NCBI RefSeq assembly: GCF_021390245.1
Contig: NZ_JAJUXH010000023.1
Location: 62,001 to 126,000 of the forward strand
DNA from: Dyadobacter sp. CY323
Lineage (GTDB): Bacteria; Bacteroidota; Bacteroidia; Cytophagales; Spirosomataceae
Length of the DNA: 64,000 nucleotides
Direction: 5' to 3'
The notes under the pieces were generated by a model. It was not told the DNA's origin. It saw only the letters and a list, made by a program, of their open reading frames with translations, and searched no databases. The translations under genes and the position numbers were made by a program. Position 1 is the stretch's first letter. Every line of letters starts with the position of its first letter. Below are positions 42,835 to 52,951 of this stretch, in pieces.

Positions 42835-45219
42835 CTACTCACTCCGCAAACTTCTCACCGGATTGATTAATGCAGCTTTAATCGCCTGAAAACTGACGGT
42901 GAGCAGCGTGATCGCCAATGCGCCTAAACCGGTTGCGGCGAAAATCCACCAGGAAATTTCGGTGTGGAGCGTGTATGTCGCCAGCCAGCCGTGCATCAGG
43001 TACCACGCGATCGGGCAGGCGATGAGACAGGAAATGATCACCAGTAACACGAAATCTTTTGACATCAACTGCCAGAGGTTCAGTACCGAGGCGCCGAGCA
43101 CTTTGCGGACTCCGATTTCTTTTGTGCGCTGCTCGGCAATGAATGAAGCCAGACCAAACAGTCCGAGGCAGGAAATAAAAATGGCTAAAACGGCAAAGAA
43201 AGAAGACAGCTTACCAATGCGGGCTTCGTCGCCGAACTTTTTGGCATATTCTTCATCTACAAATTTGTAAACAAACGGGCTCCCCGGATTATGCTTCCCG
43301 AAAACCGCCTCCACTTTTGCGAGAGACGCAGCCAGGCTTGTGCCGGCCGCAAGACGAATGTTGATCGTATTTACATTGCCGTTTACCACGAAAAACGAGG
43401 GACTGGTTGGTGAAAAAGGATTTTCCCGGATCATATCCTTCACGACGCCTACGATTTTGAAATCCTTTCCTCCTCTTTTCACAATTGTTTCGACTGGATT
43501 TTTCAACCCCATTAACTTTACTGCTGCCTCATTGAGGATCATCGCCGAAGAGTCGGTTGTGAACTGCTTTGAGAAATCCCGGCCTGCAACAAGTTGCCAA
43601 CCAATGGTTTTCCCATATTCATGACTCACGGAATTAGACATGATCAGCGGATGCTCGTCCGGCTTTTTACCCGGCCACGACATATCCGTGGTACCGCCAT
43701 ATTGTACCGTCACCGATCCCGACGACTCCGACATTTCCCTGACTGCGCCGGTGTTGAGCAAATCTTGCCGGAGCACACTGTACTTTCCGTAAAGTTCGGG
43801 CGTGTTCATGCCTACCTCAATCAATCCATTTCGGTCGTATCCCACAGGTCTGTTTTTCGCAAACTGAATTTGCCTGAACACCACGATCGTACCAATAATG
43901 AGCGTAACTGAAACAGTGAACTGAATCACTACCAGCACTTTGCGAGGCAATGTAGCAAGCTTTCCAAAACCGGCCCGGAACGTGGAGCTGCCGGCCTTCA
44001 AAACCGTAACCGGCTTGAAAGACGATAGATACAGCGCAGGGTAACTGCCCGCGATCAGTCCTGTAAACAGACAGAAAGCCAATCCCGCAAGCCAGAAAAC
44101 CGGTTCAAAAAATGGCATTGTCATTGTTTTGTAGGCGACCTCGTTGAAGAATGGCAACATTGCCGCAGCCAGCAAAACGGCAACTAAAAATGCCATGAAT
44201 ACAACCAGCAGCGATTCGCTGAAAAACTGGCCGACCAGTTGTGAGCGTAACGAACCGATTGCCTTCCGCACGCCCACCTCTTTTGCGCGTTTTTCGGATC
44301 TGGCTGTGCTGAGATTCATGAAATTGATGCAAGCCAGCAGCAGAACAAACGTACCGATAATGCCAAACAGCCATACATACGTGATCAGTCCACCTACATT
44401 CTGCCCATTTTCAAAGTCCGAATACAGGTGCCATTTATGCATCGGATGCAGGAAATACTGTGGCTTGTAACCCGGAGGATTCTCTTTTTTCATGCGAATG
44501 TCTTTGATCTTCGCTGATGCCTTCCCAAAGTCACCTCCTTCCTTCAACTGCACATAAACCTGCCACGAATTCTCGTCCCATTGCTGCAAGGCACCTTTTG
44601 CATACTTATCCGTCGAGATCAGTAATGACCAGGGTACCAGGTAGGTGGTTTCTTTAAGGCTGCTGTTGCCAGGAAAATCTTCATACACTCCTGCCACTTT
44701 CACATCGGTTTTGTTATCAATGCGAATCACTTTTTCCATCGGGTCCTGGCTGCCGAAAAGCGTTTTCGCCAGCGACTCCGACAGCAGGATCGCGCCCGGA
44801 TCGTTCAATGCCTTGTTCGTTCCCGAGAGCAGTTTTACCGTCATCATATCCAGAAAATCCGGCTCCACGTACTTTCCGGCCATTTCGATTTTCTTTTCTC
44901 CGGCTACCAACAGGGATTGACTACCCTTCCCGAGCGAAACTTTCTCAAAATCGGGGTACTTGGAGCGCAACTCATCCGCCATCGGAATAGGTGAAACATC
45001 ATAAGCCGTGGTTTCCACATCGAACGTGACGTACTGCCATACCTGGGCAACCCGGTCGTAATTTTTGTGATACTTATCATACGAAAGCTCATCCTGGATC
45101 CACAAACCAATGAGCATCGCAACGGACATTCCCAGCGCAAGCCCACCAATGTTAATTGCGGAGTACCCTTTGTTTTTCGCAAGACTGCGACAGGCGATTT
45201 TTAGATAGTTTTTTAGCAT
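42835..45219 (-). CDS. ABC-type permease P4 of the array (WHL type)
   Basis: 794 residues beginning MLKNYLKIACRSLAKNKGYSAINIGG. It has KYHKNYDRVAQVWQYV after the first helix, a segment shared with P6 and P8, and the WHL signature as KWHLYSDFENG. Coupling motifs are KEVGVRKAIG and KEIGVRKVLG. The second periplasmic domain has DMSWPGKKPDEHPLI. The C-terminus is NPVRSLRSE and the stop is TAG followed by GGGG. Six-copy heptamer arrays in opposite orientation lie on both sides of the gene. Confidence 0.88.
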   Translation of the reverse strand: MLKNYLKIACRSLAKNKGYSAINIGGLALGMSVAMLIGLWIQDELSYDKYHKNYDRVAQVWQYVTFDVETTAYDVSPIPMADELRSKYPDFEKVSLGKGSQSLLVAGEKKIEMAGKYVEPDFLDMMTVKLLSGTNKALNDPGAILLSESLAKTLFGSQDPMEKVIRIDNKTDVKVAGVYEDFPGNSSLKETTYLVPWSLLISTDKYAKGALQQWDENSWQVYVQLKEGGDFGKASAKIKDIRMKKENPPGYKPQYFLHPMHKWHLYSDFENGQNVGGLITYVWLFGIIGTFVLLLACINFMNLSTARSEKRAKEVGVRKAIGSLRSQLVGQFFSESLLVVFMAFLVAVLLAAAMLPFFNEVAYKTMTMPFFEPVFWLAGLAFCLFTGLIAGSYPALYLSSFKPVTVLKAGSSTFRAGFGKLATLPRKVLVVIQFTVSVTLIIGTIVVFRQIQFAKNRPVGYDRNGLIEVGMNTPELYGKYSVLRQDLLNTGAVREMSESSGSVTVQYGGTTDMSWPGKKPDEHPLIMSNSVSHEYGKTIGWQLVAGRDFSKQFTTDSSAMILNEAAVKLMGLKNPVETIVKRGGKDFKIVGVVKDMIRENPFSPTSPSFFVVNGNVNTINIRLAAGTSLAASLAKVEAVFGKHNPGSPFVYKFVDEEYAKKFGDEARIGKLSSFFAVLAIFISCLGLFGLASFIAEQRTKEIGVRKVLGASVLNLWQLMSKDFVLLVIISCLIACPIAWYLMHGWLATYTLHTEISWWIFAATGLGALAITLLTVSFQAIKAALINPVRSLRSE

Positions 45220-45381
45220 GGCGTTTTTGGGCTGTCGGCTTTTTAGCTATTGGCTGTTAGCTCTTAGCTTTTTTTGTTTTGATTTTCATTATAAAAAATT
45301 TAACAGGAGGGCTAAAAGAATTAAAGGCTAACAGCTAACAGCTAACAGCTAACAGCTAACAGCTAACAGCTAGCAAACCCC
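45220..45381. repeat. Intergenic heptamer inverted repeat, P5-P4 gap
   Basis: The right arm holds six perfect tandem copies of GCTAACA (45327-45368) plus GCTAGCA; this is the reverse complement of the heptamer in the P4-P3 gap. The left arm (45229-45274) has GCTGTCGGC, TTAGCTATTGGCTGTTAGC and related units. The right arm begins 6 bases from the P5 stop (TAG at 45382-45384). Confidence 0.85.
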
Positions 45382-47760
45382 CTACTCACTTCTCAAACTC
45401 TTCACCGGATCCATTACCGCTGCTTTTACCGCCTGGTAACCCACTGTTCCTAGCGCCAGCGTTGCGATTGCCAGGCCTGAGTAGATGAAAATACTGATAT
45501 GGAGGTCGATGCGGTAGGCGAATTCGTGGAGCCACTGGTCCATTGCCCAGCCGATCAGCGGGAATGCGATAACCATCGCGATGACGATCAGTTTGAGAAA
45601 ATCCGCGGAAAGCATGACGACTACGTTGCTGATTGTTGCGCCCACCACCTTCCGGATACCGATTTCTTTTTGTCTTCTCTGGGCGGTAAATGCAGCTAGT
45701 CCGAAAAGCCCGAGGCAGGAAATGAGCACCGCAAGTCCGGCGAAGTATCTTGATAAAACACTGATCCGACGCTCGGAGGCATACAACGCTTTGTAATTTT
45801 CGTCCATAAACTCGTACTCAAACGCATTACCCTGGTAATGTTCCTTAAATGCTTTCTCAACCCGGGCGATGGTTTGAGGCTCCGCACCACCCTGAATTTT
45901 GAGCATGATATTCGGCACTACCGGATACACCTGAAAAAAGCAGGGTTTTACATTTTCATAAAGCGATTCGAAATTGAAATCCTTCACCACTCCCACAATC
46001 TGCCGCTCCCTACCCCAAAACTTCACCGTTTTACCAATCGGATCTTTTAATCCCATTGCCTTAATGGCCGATTCGTTAAAGACGATCTCGTTGCCCGCAT
46101 TTTGGTTTTGCGAAAAACTCCGTCCTTCTTTCAACTGGATCCCAAACGTTTCAATGAAATTGAAGCCGACTTCCAGGTTGGCGAAATCGATATCTTTCCC
46201 AGGCGGGCGTCCAGGCCATTCAAAACCCGAAATACTCCCATGTACTCCTGTCAGGTTGTGGCCGTAACTCGCAGCGCTGACCACGCCAGGTACATTTTTC
46301 AGTTCATTTAGAAATGCTTCGGAAGATTTAAGGCTCACTAAATCCGTCTCCATCGGAATCTCAAAATGAATGATGTTGTCGCGATTGTAACCCAGGTTTT
46401 TGGATTGGATAAATTCAATTTGCTTGTAAACGACCAGCACTGACACGATGAATATCATGGAAATAGCAAACTGAAACACCACAAGCCCTTTTCGTACCAG
46501 TAATTCACTCACCGAAGTCCGCAGCGTCCCTTTTAAAACCGAGATCGCATTAAAGCCGGATAAGTAAAATGCAGGGTAACTGCCTGCGATAAGGCCGGTT
46601 GCAAATGTTATTGTCAAAATGTACACCAACATCGTCGGGTCCAATTGCAGGTCGATCTGCTTTCCAGTCAGGTTATTAAATTGTGGCAAAAGGAGCAAAA
46701 CGAATAAAATGGCGATGACGAGCGACAAAAAAGCCATCAGCACCGACTCGCTCAGGTACTGCGTGACCAATGACTTGCGCCCTGCGCCCAATGTCTTTTT
46801 AACGCCAACTTCCTTCATACGGCCCGAAGCGCGGGCAGTCGACAAATTCATGAAATTGATACAGGCTACCAATAATATAAATAGTGCGATTATGCCAAAT
46901 AGCTTTACGTAGACAATCCGCCCGCCCGCCTGAACACCGTTTTCAAATTGGCCGTCCAGGTATTTATCCGAAAATTTGATGGCGAATAACTCGACATCCA
47001 GACTTTTTTGTTTCGTTAGCAGGAAGTTTTTCAGCTTATCATTCAATGCGGCTACATCCGTTCCTTTTTTTAAAATCAAATAAGTACTGGGATCACTATT
47101 GCCCCATTCTTTCATCCCAGGGCGTTTTTCTGCATACAGCGCGAAATTGAACAGCAGATCGAACCGCTCGACTGCATTCGCCGGATTTTTCTTAAAAACG
47201 TGCCCAATATGGTACAACCCACTGAATTCGTCTTTTTCCCACTTAACCGTTTTACCGATCACATTTTCGGTGGTACTGAAAAGTTTCAAAGCCATTTCAT
47301 CCGAGATTCCAATCGTTTGATTGTCACGAAATAAGGAATTCCGGTCGCCTTCGACGATGGGACAACTGAATACATTAAAATACTCTTTCCCGACAAACTG
47401 CTCACCCGTTTTCAAATGCGTATTGCCAAATGAGACAGTACCACTATTGGAAAACCAGGACGCCGGCAACACCGTAACCGCGTGCTCCACCTCCGGCATT
47501 TCTGCTGCCAATGCATCTGCAAGGAGGCCAGCCGTGTGCGTTATCGTTTTAATGCCGTCCTGATTTTTATGATTGGCCATGACCTGATAAAGCTGCGTGT
47601 CTTTTGCATTGTATTTATCCACATGCAACTCATCATTGATCCACAGGTAAATCAGAAAAGTACAGGCCAATCCGGTCGAAAGCCCGATCAGGTTCAAAAC
47701 CGTAAACTGCCGCTCTTTGAGCAGGTTGCGAAAGGAGATTTTAAGGTAGGTAGGGAGCAT
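45382..47760 (-). CDS. ABC-type permease P5 of the array (non-WHL type)
   Basis: 792 residues beginning MLPTYLKISFRNLLKERQFTVLNLIG. The segment equivalent to WHL reads FSDKYLDGQFENGVQAGG, so it keeps the G-rich end but not the signature. The first coupling motif is KEVGVKKTLG with Lys in place of Arg; the second is KEIGIRKVVG. The second periplasmic domain has GFEWPGRPPGKDIDF, closer to the WHL group than other non-WHL members. It ends DPVKSLRSE. Its leader is of the homopurine type shared with P7. Confidence 0.87.
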   Translation of the reverse strand: MLPTYLKISFRNLLKERQFTVLNLIGLSTGLACTFLIYLWINDELHVDKYNAKDTQLYQVMANHKNQDGIKTITHTAGLLADALAAEMPEVEHAVTVLPASWFSNSGTVSFGNTHLKTGEQFVGKEYFNVFSCPIVEGDRNSLFRDNQTIGISDEMALKLFSTTENVIGKTVKWEKDEFSGLYHIGHVFKKNPANAVERFDLLFNFALYAEKRPGMKEWGNSDPSTYLILKKGTDVAALNDKLKNFLLTKQKSLDVELFAIKFSDKYLDGQFENGVQAGGRIVYVKLFGIIALFILLVACINFMNLSTARASGRMKEVGVKKTLGAGRKSLVTQYLSESVLMAFLSLVIAILFVLLLLPQFNNLTGKQIDLQLDPTMLVYILTITFATGLIAGSYPAFYLSGFNAISVLKGTLRTSVSELLVRKGLVVFQFAISMIFIVSVLVVYKQIEFIQSKNLGYNRDNIIHFEIPMETDLVSLKSSEAFLNELKNVPGVVSAASYGHNLTGVHGSISGFEWPGRPPGKDIDFANLEVGFNFIETFGIQLKEGRSFSQNQNAGNEIVFNESAIKAMGLKDPIGKTVKFWGRERQIVGVVKDFNFESLYENVKPCFFQVYPVVPNIMLKIQGGAEPQTIARVEKAFKEHYQGNAFEYEFMDENYKALYASERRISVLSRYFAGLAVLISCLGLFGLAAFTAQRRQKEIGIRKVVGATISNVVVMLSADFLKLIVIAMVIAFPLIGWAMDQWLHEFAYRIDLHISIFIYSGLAIATLALGTVGYQAVKAAVMDPVKSLRSE

Positions 47761-47856
47761 GAAAAAAAGGTTAATGGAGGAAACGGAGGAAGGAAGAAGG
47801 GGTAAAAAGGGATTAGATTTCTCCCCTCTCCTTTTCTCCCATTCCTCCTAAAATAT
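47761..47856. repeat. Homopurine/homopyrimidine intergenic repeat, P6-P5 gap
   Basis: The left arm (47768-47815) is nearly all purine on the plus strand (GGAGGAAACGGAGGAAGG and similar). The right arm (47820-47848) is the pyrimidine complement (CTCCCCTCTCC, CATTCCTCC). The start-proximal part, CATGAAAAAAAGGTTAATGG, is very close to that of P7. Pairing is imperfect; a triplex or slipped structure is equally possible. Confidence 0.65.
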
Positions 47857-50286
47857 TCATTCACTTCTCAACGTCTTCACCGGATCCAGCAATGCGGCGC
47901 GGATTGCTTGGTAACTTACTGTCATTAATGTCAATAGTAATGCGCCGGAACCGACTGCGGCGAAAATCCACCAGGATATTTCTGTGCGGTAATTGTATTT
48001 CGACAGCCATTCTTGCATGGCGTATAAGGAAATGGGAATGGAGAGAATGGCGGATAGGGTCACCAGTAATGCAAAATCCTTTGAAAGCATTTGCCAGAGA
48101 TTTGCTACAGAAGCACCGAGCACTTTCCTGATCCCGATTTCCTTGGTGCGCTGCTCCGCTACAAAAGAGGCCAGTCCAAAAAGTCCGAGACAGGAAATCA
48201 GGATAGCGAGAAATGAGAAGAATCCGGATAGCTTGCCAATGCGTTCTTCGGCCCTGAACTTCGCCTCATATTCCTGGTCGGCGAATTGATATTCAAATGG
48301 AGTTCCCGGTGTGAGCTTTTTGAAAACGGCTTCAATTTTAGGCAATGCAGCGCTGGTGCTTACATGAGGGTTAATCTTGATATTAATCCAATTTGAATCC
48401 CCGAAAAGGAAGAAAACAGTTGGTTTGATCTTCTCAAAAGGCGATTCCATGACCATATCCTTCACCACACCAAGGATCTTGAAATGCTTTTGAATATCAT
48501 TGGTCATCCATTTGCTTTTCCAGTCGATCGTTTGCCCGATTGCTTCACCCACTTTCTGTCCCGAAAAACCCAGAAGTTTCGCAGCCGTTTCATTAATCAC
48601 AAAACCAGCCGAATCGGAGGCAAATGCCTTTGACAAATTCCTCCCGGCCAGAAACTCCCAGCCAACCGTTTTGGCATATTCCGGTGTAACGGTAAGCGTA
48701 GCAAAATTATCGGTTCCCTGCTCATTCCCTTTCCAGGTAAACCCGTCATTCGCACTCCACACACCCGTTGTGGGGCTCTGGGATAATGCAACTTCGGAGA
48801 CGACGCCGGTATTTTTAAGTTCGGATTGGATCAGTTCAGTTTTGCTGGAAAATTCGTCCGTCCGCATGGAGACCATCATCAGCCCATCACGGGAATAGCC
48901 GACCGGACGGTTTTTGGCAAATTGGACCTGGCTATAAATGATAATGGTACAGATCACCAGTGTAATGGAAACTGTAAACTGCATGGAGACCAATATCTTA
49001 CGCGGCAAGGAAGCAAATTTGCCGAAATGGATCGTCGTACCTTTTAAAACTTTTACCGGCTGAAAGGAAGTCAGGTACAATGCGGGGTAACTTCCCGCGA
49101 GTAAGCCGGTAATGAAAATAAAACCCAGACTGAATAACCAGAAATAGGCATTCGACCAGGGAATGGTCATTTGTTTGACAGCCAGCTCATTAAACCAGCT
49201 TAAAGAAACTGCGGCAAGGAATAGCGCAATGCCAAATGCGATAAAAACGACCACAAAAGACTCGCTGAAAAACTGTCCGATCAGTTGCCCGCGGAGTGAG
49301 CCGATCGCCTTGCGGATACCTACTTCCTTCGCCCGCTTTTCGGAGCGCGCAGTGCTCAGGTTCATGAAATTGATACAGGCGAGCAGCAATACGAAAAAGC
49401 CGATCAGCGCCACAAGCCATACATATTGCACCGGCCCGCTATCCGGCACACCGTTTCTGAAATTCGAATACAAATGCCAGTTGCTCATCGGATGCAGCCA
49501 CATTTCCGGGTTTGTAGCTGCCTCTTCTTTCATATTATCCATATGACGGATCGCATTCAATTCCGAGTCGCGGATCGCAGCGGAAGCTTTGGCGAAGCTG
49601 GTTTCGGGTTTTATTTCTACAAAAACCCAAAGCGCATGATTATCCCATTTCTTTTTCGACATGTGGGCATTCGTCGCCAGGAAATAATCCCAGGTCGACA
49701 GAAACTGAATGTCATGGAACCTCGCATTTTGCGGCAGGTCTTTATAGATCCCGGTCACCCGCACATGCTTGTCCGTATCGATCTTAACAAGCTGGTTTAA
49801 TGGATCGGTTTTGCCAAAAAGAACCTTTGCCGTGGATTCAGAAAGCAAAATGGACTGCATTTCCTTTAATCCAGCCCAGGAGCCGGCGAGCATTTCCAGG
49901 GAAAACATTTCAGGTGCAGCCTGTTCCATAAACAGCCCCTTTTTTGATACTTTATTCTCTCCGGCAGACAGCACATAGTCACTGGTTTGCGTGGATGCAA
50001 CGATGTGTTTGAAGCTTTCTCCGTAATTCGTTTTCAGCTCATTTACGAATGGGAACGGAAGCGATTTCGAAGTCTCTTTTTCGCCATGTATCTCCTGGCT
50101 TTGTATTATCTGCGCGATGCGGTCGTAATTTTTATGATACTTGTCGAATGACAGCTCATCAAAGATCCAAAACCCGATCAACATGGCCACAGCCATACCA
50201 ATAGCCAGCCCACCGATGTTAATGGCAGAGTAGCCTTTGTTTTTGATAAGGTTGCGGAAGGAGATTTTGAGGGTGGTTTTGAGCAT
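47857..50286 (-). CDS. ABC-type permease P6 of the array (WHL type)
   Basis: 809 residues, the longest member, beginning MLKTTLKISFRNLIKNKGYSAINIGG. It has KYHKNYDRIAQIIQSQ and the WHL signature as NWHLYSNFRNG. Coupling motifs are KEVGIRKAIG and KEIGIRKVLG. The second periplasmic domain has GFTWKGNEQGTDNF. Extra length lies in that domain, around GEAIGQTIDWKSKWMTNDIQKHF. The C-terminus is DPVKTLRSE and the stop is TGA. The closest relatives by eye are P8 and P4. Confidence 0.88.
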   Translation of the reverse strand: MLKTTLKISFRNLIKNKGYSAINIGGLAIGMAVAMLIGFWIFDELSFDKYHKNYDRIAQIIQSQEIHGEKETSKSLPFPFVNELKTNYGESFKHIVASTQTSDYVLSAGENKVSKKGLFMEQAAPEMFSLEMLAGSWAGLKEMQSILLSESTAKVLFGKTDPLNQLVKIDTDKHVRVTGIYKDLPQNARFHDIQFLSTWDYFLATNAHMSKKKWDNHALWVFVEIKPETSFAKASAAIRDSELNAIRHMDNMKEEAATNPEMWLHPMSNWHLYSNFRNGVPDSGPVQYVWLVALIGFFVLLLACINFMNLSTARSEKRAKEVGIRKAIGSLRGQLIGQFFSESFVVVFIAFGIALFLAAVSLSWFNELAVKQMTIPWSNAYFWLFSLGFIFITGLLAGSYPALYLTSFQPVKVLKGTTIHFGKFASLPRKILVSMQFTVSITLVICTIIIYSQVQFAKNRPVGYSRDGLMMVSMRTDEFSSKTELIQSELKNTGVVSEVALSQSPTTGVWSANDGFTWKGNEQGTDNFATLTVTPEYAKTVGWEFLAGRNLSKAFASDSAGFVINETAAKLLGFSGQKVGEAIGQTIDWKSKWMTNDIQKHFKILGVVKDMVMESPFEKIKPTVFFLFGDSNWINIKINPHVSTSAALPKIEAVFKKLTPGTPFEYQFADQEYEAKFRAEERIGKLSGFFSFLAILISCLGLFGLASFVAEQRTKEIGIRKVLGASVANLWQMLSKDFALLVTLSAILSIPISLYAMQEWLSKYNYRTEISWWIFAAVGSGALLLTLMTVSYQAIRAALLDPVKTLRSE

Positions 50287-50421
50287 GGTTTTTTGGGCTG
50301 TTAGCTGTTAGCGTTTAGCGATTAGCGTTTAGCGTTTAGCGTTTTAGCGTTTAGTTATTTGTGTTGTTGTTTAAAAAGCTAACAGCTAATGGCTGTTAGC
50401 TAATAGCTAACAGCTGATTGC
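50287..50421. repeat. Intergenic heptamer-type inverted repeat, P7-P6 gap
   Basis: The left arm (50296-50356) starts with GCTGTTAGCTGTTAGC and then turns into GTTTAGCG-type units. The right arm (50377-50415) is AAGCTAACAGCTAATGGC followed by its own inverted copy GCTGTTAGCTAATAGC, so a smaller hairpin lies within the arm. The right arm ends 6 bases from the P7 stop. Confidence 0.75.
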
Positions 50422-52836
50422 TCATCCGATACTCCTAACTGGATTCCTCAACGCTGCCTTTACTGTCTGATAACCAATTGTAATCAATGCCATTGCAATC
50501 AGCATTGTGCCGGCGATGATGAAAATCTGCCAGGAAATGGTTGTTTTGAATGCGAAATTGTTCAGCCATTTATCCATTGCCCACCAGGCCAGCGGCGAGG
50601 CGATGAGAATGGAAATGAAAACGAGTTTCAGAAAATCGCCGGACAATAGTGTCGTAATGCTGAATATGGAAGCGCCCAGTACTTTGCGGATGCCGATTTC
50701 TTTGGTGCGCTGCTCCGCTGTGAAAGTAGCGAGCCCGAACAATCCCAGACAAGCAATGAAAATCCCGATGAATGCGAAGTAGCTGATCAGTTGTGAGGTA
50801 CGTTCTTCTTTTTCATAGTTTTTTTGAAAGTCCTGATCCAGAAAAGAATACTGAAACGGTGTGTTCGGGTTTACCTTTTGCCAGATCTGACCAATCTTCC
50901 CGATCAACTTCGAATATTCACGGGTTTTCACATTTACGATCAGGTAACTGTTTGCCGCACTGAAAAACGGCGAAATCGTGAGAGCGAGCGGCCGGATTTC
51001 CTTTTGTAAGCCTTCAAAATGATAATCCTTGACCACACCAATGATGTTCATCGCAATACGCTTGCCCTGAAAATCATAATAGATATTCTTCCCAACTGCA
51101 TTGTCGGGGGTATAGCCCAGTTTAGCTAATGCAGTTTCATTCAAAACGACGGCATTCGAATCGGCTTTGAATTCCTCAGAAAATCCGCGGCCTTTCAGAA
51201 GCTGTATTCCGAGTGTACGCAGGTAGTCGTTTTCAATGTTGGCCGTGCTGATCTCAAAATTCTCCACACTCGCTTTTCCTTCGCCGTAGAAAAGCATTCC
51301 CTGCACGTTTTCAATACCCGGATAGGTAGATCCTTTGGCAGATGAAATTACTTCCGGATCGTTAGCCAGCTCGTTTTTCAGGACTTTCAGGTTCGTACCG
51401 GCTTCGATGCTTTGTAGTGGGAAAATGAGTTTTTGAGTTTTGTCAAAACCAAGATTCCGGTTGCTCAGGTAATCCATTTGCCGGCCTATGAGCAGGGCTC
51501 CAAGAATGAGGATCATTGAAATACTGAACTGAAAAACCACCAGGCCTTTTCGGATCATCACCACAGAAAAGCTACTTTTCAATCTGCCTTTTAAAACCGA
51601 GATCGGGGTAAACGAGGCGAGATAAAATGCCGGGTACAAGCCTGATAATAAGCCGGTAAGCAATGTGAGGGCCAGCAGCCAGGAAAATATTTCAGGATGA
51701 TCGAACAAGGAAAGCGTCTTGCCGGTGACCTGACTGAATAATGGCGTGAGCGACTGAATGAGAACAAACGAAATCACCAGAGCCAACAAGCTCATTAATA
51801 TGGATTCACCTAAAAATTGTCCGACCAGACTACTTTTTACCGCGCCGATCGTTTTTCTCAACCCCACTTCTTTCGCCCGCTTTTCACTTCTCGCGGTACT
51901 CAGGTTCATGAAGTTAATGCAGGCAATAAACAGCAAAAAGGCTGCTACCGAGCCAAAAATGTAGAGGTATTTGACATTGCCATTTGGCGCAATCTCAAAT
52001 TCGAAGTTCGAATGGAGGTAAATGTCCTGCAAAGGTTGGAGGAACAAGGTTTTTGTATAACCCGCCGCTTTGAATTCCTGAATACCGTTTCGTTCAAAAA
52101 AATCACTCAGTTTGCTTTCAAATGACTCTGGATCAGCAGCTTTTTTTAATTTGACGTAGGTATGAAACACGCTGTTATTTGCCCAGCTGGTCTGGCTTTT
52201 CACCCATTGCCCCACGTCGCTGTTATTCATCGAAAGTAACATGTGTGCCGGAATGTGCGACTTCCCACCCTGACTATCAAACACGCCTTTTACGGTATAA
52301 CTACTCTCGCCGAATGGCAATGTGACTTTAATGACTTTATCAACGGGGTCCGTATTACCGAAAAGTTTGGAAGCAATTTCCTCGGATATAACAATGGAGT
52401 TGGGCTGGTTGAATGCAGTTAACTTGCTGCCGTATTTGAAGTTGTAATTAAAAAGCTGGAAAAAAGTCGAGTCGACATAATATCCGTTTGTTTCGTAAAA
52501 TTTCTTTTGGTTTGGCTCATAATTGAGCAGAAACTTGTCCACACCTGGCATTCTTAAAAGCCGCGTCACCTGCTCTACTTCCGGGTAATCTTTCTTCAAC
52601 CCGCCTGCAACGGGAGCCGCAGCTGCCATCCACTTCTCGCCTTTCACTTCGGAAGCAACCCTGAAAATACGTTCCCCATCCGCAAATTGCTTGTCATAAC
52701 TGGCCTCATCGATCACATAGAGGCATATCAACATACAAGTAGTAATCCCCATCGCCAGACCAAGAATATTGATCAGGCTGTAAACCTTGTTGTTAGCCAG
52801 GTTGCGGAGGGCAATTTTGAAGTAGCTTTTGATCAT
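50422..52836 (-). CDS. ABC-type permease P7 of the array (non-WHL type)
   Basis: 804 residues beginning MIKSYFKIALRNLANNKVYSLINILG. The segment equivalent to WHL reads FLQPLQDIYLHSNFEFEIAPNG. Around the first coupling motif it keeps ARSEKRAKEVGLRKTIG, so that part follows the WHL group, while the periplasmic domains follow P1. The second motif is KEIGIRKVLG. The C-terminus is shortened to NPVRSIG and lacks the usual final RSE. Its leader is homopurine, like that of P5. Confidence 0.87.
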   Translation of the reverse strand: MIKSYFKIALRNLANNKVYSLINILGLAMGITTCMLICLYVIDEASYDKQFADGERIFRVASEVKGEKWMAAAAPVAGGLKKDYPEVEQVTRLLRMPGVDKFLLNYEPNQKKFYETNGYYVDSTFFQLFNYNFKYGSKLTAFNQPNSIVISEEIASKLFGNTDPVDKVIKVTLPFGESSYTVKGVFDSQGGKSHIPAHMLLSMNNSDVGQWVKSQTSWANNSVFHTYVKLKKAADPESFESKLSDFFERNGIQEFKAAGYTKTLFLQPLQDIYLHSNFEFEIAPNGNVKYLYIFGSVAAFLLFIACINFMNLSTARSEKRAKEVGLRKTIGAVKSSLVGQFLGESILMSLLALVISFVLIQSLTPLFSQVTGKTLSLFDHPEIFSWLLALTLLTGLLSGLYPAFYLASFTPISVLKGRLKSSFSVVMIRKGLVVFQFSISMILILGALLIGRQMDYLSNRNLGFDKTQKLIFPLQSIEAGTNLKVLKNELANDPEVISSAKGSTYPGIENVQGMLFYGEGKASVENFEISTANIENDYLRTLGIQLLKGRGFSEEFKADSNAVVLNETALAKLGYTPDNAVGKNIYYDFQGKRIAMNIIGVVKDYHFEGLQKEIRPLALTISPFFSAANSYLIVNVKTREYSKLIGKIGQIWQKVNPNTPFQYSFLDQDFQKNYEKEERTSQLISYFAFIGIFIACLGLFGLATFTAEQRTKEIGIRKVLGASIFSITTLLSGDFLKLVFISILIASPLAWWAMDKWLNNFAFKTTISWQIFIIAGTMLIAMALITIGYQTVKAALRNPVRSIG

Positions 52837-52951
52837 AAAAAAAGGTTAAAATGGACGAAGGGGATGAAGGGACAAAAGGGATGAAGGGACAAAAGGGATA
52901 AAGGATAAATGAGAAGACTTTCCTTTTTCCCTCCTCCCGTTCCTCCATTTT
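52837..52951. repeat. Homopurine intergenic repeat with two perfect 17-mers, P8-P7 gap
   Basis: GGGATGAAGGGACAAAA occurs twice in perfect tandem (52861-52877 and 52878-52894), followed by GGGATAAAGG. The right arm (52917-52950) is pyrimidine-rich (CTTTCCTTTTTCCC, CGTTCCTCC) and partly complementary. The start-proximal part matches the leader of P5. Confidence 0.7.

Noticed and set aside
45382..45400. Heptamer units as a CRISPR array
   Set aside because: The units are 7 bases in direct tandem with no spacers, and there are no cas genes in the window.
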